From: an uncultured Pseudorhodobacter sp.
Lineage (GTDB): Bacteria > Pseudomonadota > Alphaproteobacteria > Rhodobacterales > Rhodobacteraceae
Assembly: GCA_945952425.1 (NCBI GenBank)
Contig: CAMFIX010000041.1
Span: 1-12,276, forward strand
Direction of reading: 5' to 3'
Length of the DNA stretch: 12,276 nt
A model generated the notes under the pieces. The model was not told where the DNA came from. It saw only the letters and a program-made list of their open reading frames with translations, and made no database searches. The position numbers and the translations under genes are program-made. Of the stretch, positions 6,639-12,276 are shown piece by piece (the stretch's first letter is position 1; each line of letters starts with the position of its first letter).

Positions 6639-7183
6639 TCCTTGGAGTCTCGGGCGCGTCCGGCGCCATCCTTGCCGTCGAATGCGCCCGTGCGCTTGCG
6701 GTGCTGGACGTCGAGATCGATCTCGTCATCTCGGCCATGGCCGAAAGGACCCTGACGACCGAGGTCGGCGGCGGGGAGGCCTTGCGGGCCCTCGTCTCCC
6801 GCGAACACCGTGTAGGGGACCTTGGCGCCGCCATCGCCTCCGGATCCTGCCAGACAGAAGGCATGATCGTGGCGCCCTGTTCGATGCGCAGCCTGGCCGC
6901 CATCGCCCATGGGCTGGACGACGGGCTCCTGACGCGGGCGGCCGGCGTCCAGCTGATAGAGCGCCGCCGTCTTGTCCTCGTGACCCGCGAAGCGCCGCTG
7001 ACGCTGGCTCACCTGCGCAACATGGTCGCCGCAACCGAAATGGGAGCCATCATCCTGCCCCCCGTTCCCGCCTTCTACCTGCGCCCGCAGTCCGTGGCCG
7101 AAGTGGCCGCCCAGATCGCAGCGCGGGCCGTCGACCTCCTTCGGCTGGGGCCTCCCCTCGCCCCAGCCTGGGATCCAACCTGA
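6629..7183 (+). CDS. ubiX: UbiX flavin prenyltransferase
   Basis: UbiX attaches a dimethylallyl unit to FMN to give the prenylated FMN that UbiD needs. The 184-residue protein has normal family length. It begins MRVILGVSGASGAILAV with the phosphate-binding SGASG segment, then has the FMN-site motif GMIVAPCSMRSLAAIAHG (78-95 region) and the conserved RRRLVLVTREAPL and ILPPVPAFY stretches. Its ATG overlaps the end of ubiD (ATGCGTGTGA), pointing to translational coupling. A purine-rich GAAGGG lies upstream inside ubiD. The di-iron repair gene follows after 10 bases, so all three probably share the promoter at 5139-5158. Confidence 0.95.
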   Translation: MRVILGVSGASGAILAVECARALAVLDVEIDLVISAMAERTLTTEVGGGEALRALVSREHRVGDLGAAIASGSCQTEGMIVAPCSMRSLAAIAHGLDDGLLTRAAGVQLIERRRLVLVTREAPLTLAHLRNMVAATEMGAIILPPVPAFYLRPQSVAEVAAQIAARAVDLLRLGPPLAPAWDPT

Positions 7184-7193
7184 AAGGAACATC

Positions 7194-7850
7194 ATGGCCT
7201 TTAACCTGACCTCCGAGACCAAAGTGGGCACCATCGCCGAACTCTTGCCCGGCGCAACCGAAGTCTTCCGCCGTGCCGGGATCGGCTTTTGCTGCGGCGG
7301 AGAGGCGCCCCTCGCCGAGACCGTGGCCCACAACGGGGGCGACCTCTCCGCCATCATGGCCGAGCTTCAAGCCCTGATCGATCGTGCGGCCAATGTGCCC
7401 CCGACCGGGACCGAAGCCCTGATCGACCACATCCTGACGCGGTTCCACGCCGTCCACCGCGAAGAGCTTCAGTGGCTGATCCCCTTGGCGCAGAAGGTCG
7501 AAACCGTGCATGGCGATCATGAGGCGGCGCCCCTCGGGCTCACCGCTGCACTGGTCGCGCTGCAAGACGACCTCGAGGCCCACATGGCGCGGGAAGAGCA
7601 GGTCCTGTTCCCGATGATGAAGGCCGGCGGCGCTCCGGCGATCCATGCGCCGATCGCGGTGATGGAGGCGGACCACCTGCGGGCCGAGGCTCTGCTGGCC
7701 GAGGTCTTGAGGGCGGCACATGGGCTGGACTTGCCGGTTGGAGCCTGCCGGTCCTGGACGGCGCTTTACGGCGGGTTGGCCAAGTTCCGCGACGATCTCG
7801 TCGCCCATATGGGGCTGGAAAACGGCACGCTCTTTGCGCGCTTCGCCTAG
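7194..7850 (+). CDS. dnrN: RIC-family di-iron iron-sulfur repair protein (YtfE/ScdA/DnrN)
   Basis: RIC proteins restore iron centres damaged by nitric oxide or oxidants and are often induced during denitrification. The 218-residue protein matches the family length. The N-terminal ScdA_N part carries the paired cysteines C33-C34 in GIGFCCGG. The hemerythrin-like part has H85, H130, E134, H161, H205 and E209, each one residue further along than the six di-iron ligands known for E. coli YtfE, so the iron site is complete. A good ribosome site (AAAGGAA) lies in the 10-base gap after ubiX, placing the gene in the ubiD-ubiX operon. Its TAG stop shares the palindrome CTAG with the stop of the convergent nnrS gene. 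The symbol could equally be ytfE, scdA or norA by local custom. Confidence 0.93.
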   Translation: MAFNLTSETKVGTIAELLPGATEVFRRAGIGFCCGGEAPLAETVAHNGGDLSAIMAELQALIDRAANVPPTGTEALIDHILTRFHAVHREELQWLIPLAQKVETVHGDHEAAPLGLTAALVALQDDLEAHMAREEQVLFPMMKAGGAPAIHAPIAVMEADHLRAEALLAEVLRAAHGLDLPVGACRSWTALYGGLAKFRDDLVAHMGLENGTLFARFA

Positions 7851-8854
7851 CGACGGGCGGAAAAGAGCGGGGTCGGCGCCTCGCGTCGCAGGGCGGGCAG
7901 GTGGGCGGCGAGGAAGGCCGCCCATCCGAGGCTCCAAAAGAGGCCGGCCGGGTCGATCGCCTCGGCAAGCCGGGCCAGGGTCGCGGCCCAGAGGCAGGCC
8001 AGCGCCCCCCAATGCAGCGCCCGGGGCCGCATCGCCCGGGCCAGGGGGCGCTCCATCGCAGGCCTTGCGGCGATGGCCAGGATCATCGGGCCGATGGCGC
8101 CCATGGTCAGGGCATGGGTGCCAAGCGGTGCGGGGATCAGGTCAAGACGTTGGACCCCAAGTCCGATCAGCGCCAGGCCGAGCGCAGCCCAGACCGCTTG
8201 CAACATCAGGCTGGCCGGATCGGGGCGGGGCAGGGTGACGCAAAGCCAAGCCAGAAGGGCCAGCACCCCAACCCCGCAGGCCAGAAGGCCCGGCGCCCAG
8301 ACCGTCCCGAGCGCCAGCAGGGCGATGAGCGGCCAGCGCGGCGGCGGCCTTCGGGGATTGTGGCCGCGCCGCTGGGCCTCGGTCGCCTGGAAGGCCGGCA
8401 GGGCACGCCCTGCGACCCAAAGGATCAGGGCGGCGGGCAAGAGGACCAGATCCGTGGCGGGAAAGGTGGCGAGGCCAAGGGGCAGGACCGGGGGGGCCAG
8501 GGCGAGGACCTTGTGCGCCCTGAAGGCGTCCGAGACCAGGACGGGCAGCGTCACCGCCAGCCCCGCCACGACCTGCGTCGCCAGAAACAGGGGGTGGCCC
8601 CAAAGCCACCCCAGCTCTCCAAGCACCCAAAGCCCGGCCAAGGCAGGTCCCGGCAGAAGCGGCCCCCGCCCCCCCGTCCAATGCGAGATCACCCCGGCGA
8701 GATAGCCCAGGACCGCCGCCCCCGCCATGCCGTCCAGCCCAAGCGCCAGATGCGCCGCCACCGGATCATCCGAGGCCAGCCCCAGGGGCAGGGCCAGGGC
8801 CGACACCCCCGACAGGGCCAGCAAAAGCCCCGAGGGATGCCGCCAAAGCCGCAC
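7847..8854 (-). CDS. nnrS: NnrS-family multi-spanning membrane protein
   Basis: NnrS proteins are heme- and copper-containing inner-membrane proteins that ease nitric oxide stress in denitrifiers. This 335-residue protein is almost entirely hydrophobic, with roughly 11 or 12 membrane segments. It contains the family signature HALTMGAIGPMILAIAARP in its second half and HWGALACLWAATLARL after it. It is shorter than typical NnrS proteins, which run near 390-400 residues. I saw no ATG near the expected N-terminus. The GTG at 8854 is chosen because it lies two bases after the cytochrome stop and yields VRLWRHPSGLLLAL, comparable to the usual family opening. Longer in-frame extension would run backwards through the cytochrome gene. 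It is probably co-transcribed with the cytochrome. Confidence 0.82.
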   Translation of the reverse strand: MRLWRHPSGLLLALSGVSALALPLGLASDDPVAAHLALGLDGMAGAAVLGYLAGVISHWTGGRGPLLPGPALAGLWVLGELGWLWGHPLFLATQVVAGLAVTLPVLVSDAFRAHKVLALAPPVLPLGLATFPATDLVLLPAALILWVAGRALPAFQATEAQRRGHNPRRPPPRWPLIALLALGTVWAPGLLACGVGVLALLAWLCVTLPRPDPASLMLQAVWAALGLALIGLGVQRLDLIPAPLGTHALTMGAIGPMILAIAARPAMERPLARAMRPRALHWGALACLWAATLARLAEAIDPAGLFWSLGWAAFLAAHLPALRREAPTPLFSARR

Positions 8855-8856
8855 CC

Positions 8857-9249
8857 TTACTTCAGCGTGGCGAGGTAGGCCGCGACATCCTCGCCCCCGG
8901 CCTTCAGCTTGAAGGTCATCTTCGACTTGGCGCCATCGCCCAGCTTGGCCACCAGGAAGGCGCCCGGATCGGTGACCCAGGCGGCGATGCCCGCCTCGTC
9001 CCAGGTCACGGCCGATGCGACGATCGACTCGCCGTATTTGAAGCCCTCCGCCGTCCCCGCCACGCGACCAACGACGCCCCAGAGGTTCGGGCCGGTCTTG
9101 CCGCCCTTCACGACCTCGGTCCCGTCGGGCTTGGTCACGGCATGGCAGGATTTGCACTGCTTGAAGATCGTCTCGCCCTTGGCGGCATCGCCCGCCATCG
9201 CGGGAAGGGCCAAAGCGATCAGGGCGGCGGAGAGAATCAGGCGTTTCAT
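8857..9249 (-). CDS. Periplasmic class I cytochrome c, c550/c2-like
   Basis: This small electron carrier probably feeds electrons to cd1 nitrite reductase and other periplasmic reductases, as c550 does in Paracoccus. Of 130 residues, 1-19 (MKRLILSAALIALALPAMA) form a Sec signal peptide. Heme attachment CKSCH is at 32-36, and the axial methionine is probably M111 in KSKMTFKL. GGKTGPNLWGVVGR at 49-62 and GFKYGES at 69-75 closely follow Paracoccus c550. The second of two adjacent ATGs (9249) is preferred because AAAGGA sits six bases before it and only three before the first. An FNR-type box lies upstream at 9305-9318. nnrS follows two bases after the stop. I do not assign a symbol because c550, c2 and nirM names overlap. 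Confidence 0.93.
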   Translation of the reverse strand: MKRLILSAALIALALPAMAGDAAKGETIFKQCKSCHAVTKPDGTEVVKGGKTGPNLWGVVGRVAGTAEGFKYGESIVASAVTWDEAGIAAWVTDPGAFLVAKLGDGAKSKMTFKLKAGGEDVAAYLATLK

Positions 9250-9304
9250 CATGGGTCCTTTCGTGGTGTTGCGCCTCTTTTGCCAAGGCCGCTCCCGGCG
9301 CGCC

Positions 9305-9318
9305 TTGACTTTGGTCAG
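9305..9318. promoter_or_regulatory. FNR/CRP-type operator upstream of the cytochrome-nnrS genes
   Basis: TTGACTTTGGTCAG is a TTGAC-N4-GTCAA site with one mismatch in the last position. Its centre is 62.5 bases from the cytochrome start codon. A class II position (-41.5) would put the transcript start near 9270 and leave a 21-base leader containing the AAAGGA ribosome site. It overlaps the stop codon of the small membrane protein gene, so the cytochrome and nnrS could be expressed from their own promoter as well as by read-through from the nir genes. Confidence 0.6.
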
Positions 9319-9557
9319 GCTTCCGCCTCGGCGATCAGGCGGGAAACCCAGGCCCGCGCGGCCCAGGTGGCAGGCAGCGACAGGGGCAGGGCGCCGACCA
9401 GCGCCCAGACCGGAGGCAGGGCGGGCAGGCCCAGCCAGGTGCCGATCAGCCCCAAAAGAAAGAGGTTCACCGCCACCGCCCCCGCGACAAAGGGCCAAAG
9501 CACCAGCGCCAGCCTAGTGACTGGTGCCGTCCTCGAAGGTGATCTTGTTCCAGACAT
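9315..9557 (-). CDS. Small membrane protein of unknown function, downstream of nirN
   Basis: I do not recognise this family. The frame encodes up to 80 residues with two clear hydrophobic segments, LALVLWPFVAGAVAVNLFLL and ALPPVWALVGALPLSLPA, joined by a short loop and ending in a charged tail (RAWVSRLIAEAEA). A two-pass inner-membrane protein is likely. The ATG at 9557 has a GGGGAAG ribosome-like sequence but makes the gene overlap nirN by 44 bases and gives an uncharacteristic N-terminus (MSGTRSPSRTAP). A GTG at 9503, eleven bases after the nirN stop, would give a 62-residue protein that keeps both segments. It fills the gap between nirN and the cytochrome gene and has no competing frame, which favours a real gene. 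Confidence 0.6.
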   Translation of the reverse strand: MSGTRSPSRTAPVTRLALVLWPFVAGAVAVNLFLLGLIGTWLGLPALPPVWALVGALPLSLPATWAARAWVSRLIAEAEA

Positions 9558-11043
9558 TGTACTTCCCCGAGGGTTTCTTCATCGGCAAGCGCTTGATTTC
9601 CTTCAAGGTCTTGGCGTCATAGACGATGACCGCGCCGTCCATCTCCCAGATCGAGACCAGGGCATATTTCCCGTCCTTGGTGAATTCGGTATGGGCCACG
9701 GTCTTGCCCGGCTCGGGCGTCAGGACCTTGACGACCTGCAGGGTCTGCTTGTCGATGATATGCATTTCCCCCTTGTGCGGGCCGGTGAAGACATCGGCCC
9801 AAAGGTAAGGCGTCGCGTCATGGCTGCGCAAAAAGAACCCGGGGCCAGAGGTCTTGATCGTGGTGATCAGCTTCCAGCTTTCCATGTCGATGACGGAAAT
9901 CATCCCCTCGTTCAGATGCGGCACCGCCATGACGCGGTGACCGTCGCGCATCCAGGAGATGCCCGAGCCCAGATGCGGCATGCCGGGCAGGGGCAGGGTC
10001 GCGATCTCGCGGCCGACATCCAGGTTCACGGTCACCCCGGTGTCGGCGCCGCGGTTGGCGCCGATCAGGTTGTGATAGCCGGGGTCGAAGAAGAAATCGT
10101 CCAGGGGCGCGCTGACGGCGATCCGGCGCCGGGCGAAAAGGCCCTTTTGCGTCGTCAGGGCCTCGTCCGCTGCGTAGTCATGAACGAAACCTTCGGGGAA
10201 GGGGCCGCCATTGGGGTCGGTGGTGATCTCCCAGATCTCGGGCAGGTCTTTCAGCGCCAGGACGAAAGAGTTCCGGTCGGGCGCCTGGTAGACCGCCGCG
10301 ACGCGCGACGGCGTGCCGTCGGCGCCTGTGACGGGGATGACCTTGGCCACCGTCAGATCGGCATTCAAGATGGTCAGCGAGGGCGGCAGGTAGTTGGCGA
10401 CGGCGAGGTAATCGCCATCGCGGCTCATGGCGATGTTGCGGCTGTTGATCCCGGCGCGGACGCGGCCGACCTCGTGCAGCGACCAGATGTCGTATTTCTG
10501 CACCCAGCCATCCCGCGACATGATGTAGACGAAGCGCCCATCCTGCGAGAACTTCGGCCCGCCATGCACGGCGTAAGGCGTGGCGAAGCGGTCCAGGACC
10601 TCGAAGGTGTCGCCGTCCAGCACGCTGACATGGTGGTCGCCGGTTTCCACCACCAGGGTGATGTTCATGGGGTCAGCGGCAAAGACCGGAGCCGTCGCGG
10701 GCTGGTAATCGGCGTTCATCTTGCGCGAGGCCGTGATATCGGTGGCCTCCCACTTCGGCGGCGAGGCCAGGGGTGCTGCGACAAAGGACGCCAGCGCCGC
10801 GACGTCCGCCGGGCTCAGCCGGTCGGCAAAGCCCGGCATCTGCGTCATGGGCCGGCCCTTGGCGATGACATCGGCCAAGGCCTCGGGCTTCATCTTGCCG
10901 ATGGTCTCGGGGATCAGCGCGGGGCCGGAGCCACCCAGACGGCTGTCCGCATGGCACGAGGCGCAGAGGTCGCGGTATTGCGTGGCGGGGTCGGCCAAGG
11001 CCGCCCCGGCCAGAAGGCTAAAGAAAACGATGGGCCGGATCAT
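9514..11043 (-). CDS. nirN: NirN, periplasmic cytochrome c / heme d1 protein of heme d1 maturation
   Basis: NirN catalyses the last step of heme d1 synthesis, oxidising dihydro-heme d1 and helping hand the cofactor to nitrite reductase. The 509-residue protein has a signal peptide (MIRPIVFFSLLAGAALA, 1-17). A cytochrome c domain follows with CASCH at 27-31 and a likely methionine ligand in PMTQMPGF (M69). The remainder is the eight-bladed d1 propeller. Propeller marks shared with NirS are YAVHGGPKFS (H160, the likely d1 iron ligand), MPHLGSG, VPHLNEG and the C-terminal PSGKYNVWN. NirF lacks the cytochrome domain, and NirS is longer with a different N-terminus, so NirN fits best. The start at 11043 follows GGGGGA inside nirJ; an upstream in-frame ATG at 11106 would hide the signal peptide. 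It overlaps nirJ by 26 bases. Confidence 0.9.
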   Translation of the reverse strand: MIRPIVFFSLLAGAALADPATQYRDLCASCHADSRLGGSGPALIPETIGKMKPEALADVIAKGRPMTQMPGFADRLSPADVAALASFVAAPLASPPKWEATDITASRKMNADYQPATAPVFAADPMNITLVVETGDHHVSVLDGDTFEVLDRFATPYAVHGGPKFSQDGRFVYIMSRDGWVQKYDIWSLHEVGRVRAGINSRNIAMSRDGDYLAVANYLPPSLTILNADLTVAKVIPVTGADGTPSRVAAVYQAPDRNSFVLALKDLPEIWEITTDPNGGPFPEGFVHDYAADEALTTQKGLFARRRIAVSAPLDDFFFDPGYHNLIGANRGADTGVTVNLDVGREIATLPLPGMPHLGSGISWMRDGHRVMAVPHLNEGMISVIDMESWKLITTIKTSGPGFFLRSHDATPYLWADVFTGPHKGEMHIIDKQTLQVVKVLTPEPGKTVAHTEFTKDGKYALVSIWEMDGAVIVYDAKTLKEIKRLPMKKPSGKYNVWNKITFEDGTSH

Positions 11044-12223
11044 GGCTTTTCCCCCGGAACGGCGTGACTTCAAGGCGGTCTGCATCCGGCAGGCCGATTT
11101 CGGCATTCGTCAGGTAACAGGCCGGGTCCTCGGCCCAGGGGTCGCCCGAGACCTGAAGCGCCCGGATGCGGGTATTGCCGCCGCAGACCGCCTGGAATGC
11201 GCAGGCGCCGCAGCGGCCTTTCAGCGGGCGGGGGCGCTGGCGAAGCGCGGCCAGCATCGGGTCGGCACCGGTCCAGAGGGTGGAAAACGGCGTCTCTTTC
11301 ACATTGCCCACGGTGTAATCCGACCAATAGGTGTCGGGATGGACCTTGCCCTGCGGGTCGATGTTCGCCACCCCCAGACCTGAAGAGTTCCCGCCCCAGG
11401 CCTTGAGGTGCCGCTCGACATGCGCCACCCTTGCCTCGTCGAAATTCCGCGCCGCCCAGTTCAGGAACCAGACCGCGTCGGCGTCGTTGTTGCCGGTGAC
11501 GATCTCCAAGGGCTGATCCTCGGCCACGGCGCGCCAGGCGCGGTCGATCAGGATATCCATGGCGCGGCGCGTGCGGGCGCGGTCGGTGTCCTCGCCGCGG
11601 TTCTTGTCGCCGCGGCCGGCATAGACCAGGTGCGAGAGATAGAACTTGTCCACCCCCTCCTCGTCGCAAAGGTCGATCATCGCGGGCAGGAAGCGGGCGT
11701 TGTCCTCGGTGATGGTGAAGCGCAGGCCGACCTTGACCCCCTTGGCCTTGCAGGCGCGCACGCCCTGTAACGCCGCGCCATAAGCGCCCTCCTGGCCGCG
11801 GAACCAGTCATTCGCCGCCCCGATCCCGTCCAAAGAGATGCCGACATAGTCAAAGCCCAGGTCGGCGATGGCGTCGATGTTCTCGGCCACCTTGGTACCG
11901 TTGGTGGACAGCGACAGATGCCGGAAGCCCAGCTCCCGCGCCCTTTCCGCCAAGGGGAAGAAGTCGAAGCGCGACAGGGGCTCGCCGCCCGAGAGGATCA
12001 GGGCCGGGATCTTGAAGGCGCTGAGGTCTTCCAGCACCGCCATGGCCTGCGCGTGGGACAGCTCCCCCGGGAAGGCCACATCGGCGGAGGTCGTATAGCA
12101 ATGCCGGCAGCGCAGGTTGCAGGTGCGCGTCAGGTTCCAGATCACCACGGGCTTGACCGGGCCCCTTTGGCGCGGCTCGGTCGGGGTGACGAGTTCCTTC
12201 ATGTATTGGCTCAGTCGGAACAT
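11018..12223 (-). CDS. nirJ: NirJ, radical SAM enzyme of heme d1 biosynthesis
   Basis: NirJ uses S-adenosylmethionine radical chemistry to remove propionate side chains from didecarboxysiroheme on the way to heme d1. The 401-residue protein is full length. CNLRCRHC at 35-42 gives the radical SAM cluster cysteines C35, C39 and C42. SGGEP at 78-82 is the SAM-binding motif. A C-terminal SPASM-like region has C338, C341, C347 and C369 for a second cluster. The start MFRLSQYMKEL at 12223 resembles the usual NirJ opening. Only seven genomic bases precede it before adapter sequence begins, and they include a TGA directly before the ATG that may be the end of an upstream gene such as nirH. It is the first visible gene of the nir block and overlaps nirN, so the two are coupled. 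Confidence 0.94.
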   Translation of the reverse strand: MFRLSQYMKELVTPTEPRQRGPVKPVVIWNLTRTCNLRCRHCYTTSADVAFPGELSHAQAMAVLEDLSAFKIPALILSGGEPLSRFDFFPLAERARELGFRHLSLSTNGTKVAENIDAIADLGFDYVGISLDGIGAANDWFRGQEGAYGAALQGVRACKAKGVKVGLRFTITEDNARFLPAMIDLCDEEGVDKFYLSHLVYAGRGDKNRGEDTDRARTRRAMDILIDRAWRAVAEDQPLEIVTGNNDADAVWFLNWAARNFDEARVAHVERHLKAWGGNSSGLGVANIDPQGKVHPDTYWSDYTVGNVKETPFSTLWTGADPMLAALRQRPRPLKGRCGACAFQAVCGGNTRIRALQVSGDPWAEDPACYLTNAEIGLPDADRLEVTPFRGKSHDPAHRFL

Positions 12224-12230
12224 TCAGGTC

Positions 12231-12276
12231 CTGTCTCTTATACACATCTGACGCTGCCGACGATATGCAGTGTGTA
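12231..12276. other. Illumina Nextera adapter sequence left at the contig end (artefact)
   Basis: Bases 12231-12249 (CTGTCTCTTATACACATCT) are the Tn5 mosaic end used in Nextera libraries. Bases 12250-12263 (GACGCTGCCGACGA) complete the read 1 adapter complement. TATGCAGT at 12264-12271 is the complement of the standard i5 index ACTGCATA, and GTGTA at 12272-12276 is the start of the P5 tail. The order and spacing fit the library construct exactly, so this is not bacterial DNA. True genomic sequence ends at 12230. Confidence 0.98.

Noticed and set aside
9850..9880. TTGAT and ATCAG half-sites in inverted arrangement within nirN
   Set aside because: The spacing between half-sites is not four bases and the site lies deep inside coding sequence.
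9142..11067. A 641-codon plus-strand open frame opposite nirN and the cytochrome
   Set aside because: It is the antisense shadow of nirN; the minus-strand product has a signal peptide, heme motif and propeller motifs, while this frame has nothing recognisable.
12224..12245. Possible start of another minus-strand gene at about 12245
   Set aside because: Its start codon lies in Nextera adapter sequence and the frame is a shadow of nirJ.
1..12276. CRISPR array, toxin-antitoxin or phage defence genes
   Set aside because: No regularly spaced direct repeats and no proteins resembling such families were seen.

Overview
The window looks like one complete assembly contig from a high-GC alphaproteobacterial denitrifier, most likely a Paracoccus-like member of the Rhodobacterales. 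That placement rests on a class I cytochrome c closely resembling Paracoccus c550, heme d1 genes of a cd1 nitrite reductase system, and the gene arrangement. No rRNA or intact tRNA is present to confirm it. The last 46 bases (12231-12276) are Illumina Nextera adapter, not genome, and the left edge lies 31 bases before an IS transposase start, where assemblies usually break.

Bases 1-2420 are mobile DNA. An intact IS110-family transposase (IS1111 group) is followed by a 260-base non-coding right end that may carry a bridge RNA. It abuts a decayed IS5-family element whose left terminal repeat is cut at base 1320/1321, suggesting that the IS110 element inserted into the tip of the IS5 element. 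Bases 2421-2791 hold no convincing gene, only hairpins and a fragment resembling the 3' end of a tmRNA/tRNA.

Bases 2792-5107 (minus strand) are ubiT-ubiU-ubiV, the O2-independent ubiquinone hydroxylation system, with all [4Fe-4S] cysteines present. Divergent from it, 5190-7850 (plus strand) is ubiD-ubiX plus a YtfE/DnrN-type di-iron repair protein. An ideal FNR/CRP-type palindrome (TTGAC-CATC-GTCAA) lies between the two operons, centred exactly 41.5 bases from both start codons.

Convergent with that operon, 7847-12223 (minus strand) is a denitrification block: nirJ (heme d1 radical SAM enzyme), nirN (cytochrome c plus d1 propeller), a small membrane protein, a c550-like cytochrome and an NnrS-family membrane protein. 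A second, weaker FNR-type box precedes the cytochrome gene.

Together the genes make sense as one anaerobic-respiration locus. It makes ubiquinone without oxygen, finishes the heme d1 cofactor, delivers electrons to nitrite reductase, and protects or repairs iron centres under nitric oxide stress. Reaction-level functions come from family knowledge. The regulatory model and mobile-element history are inference.
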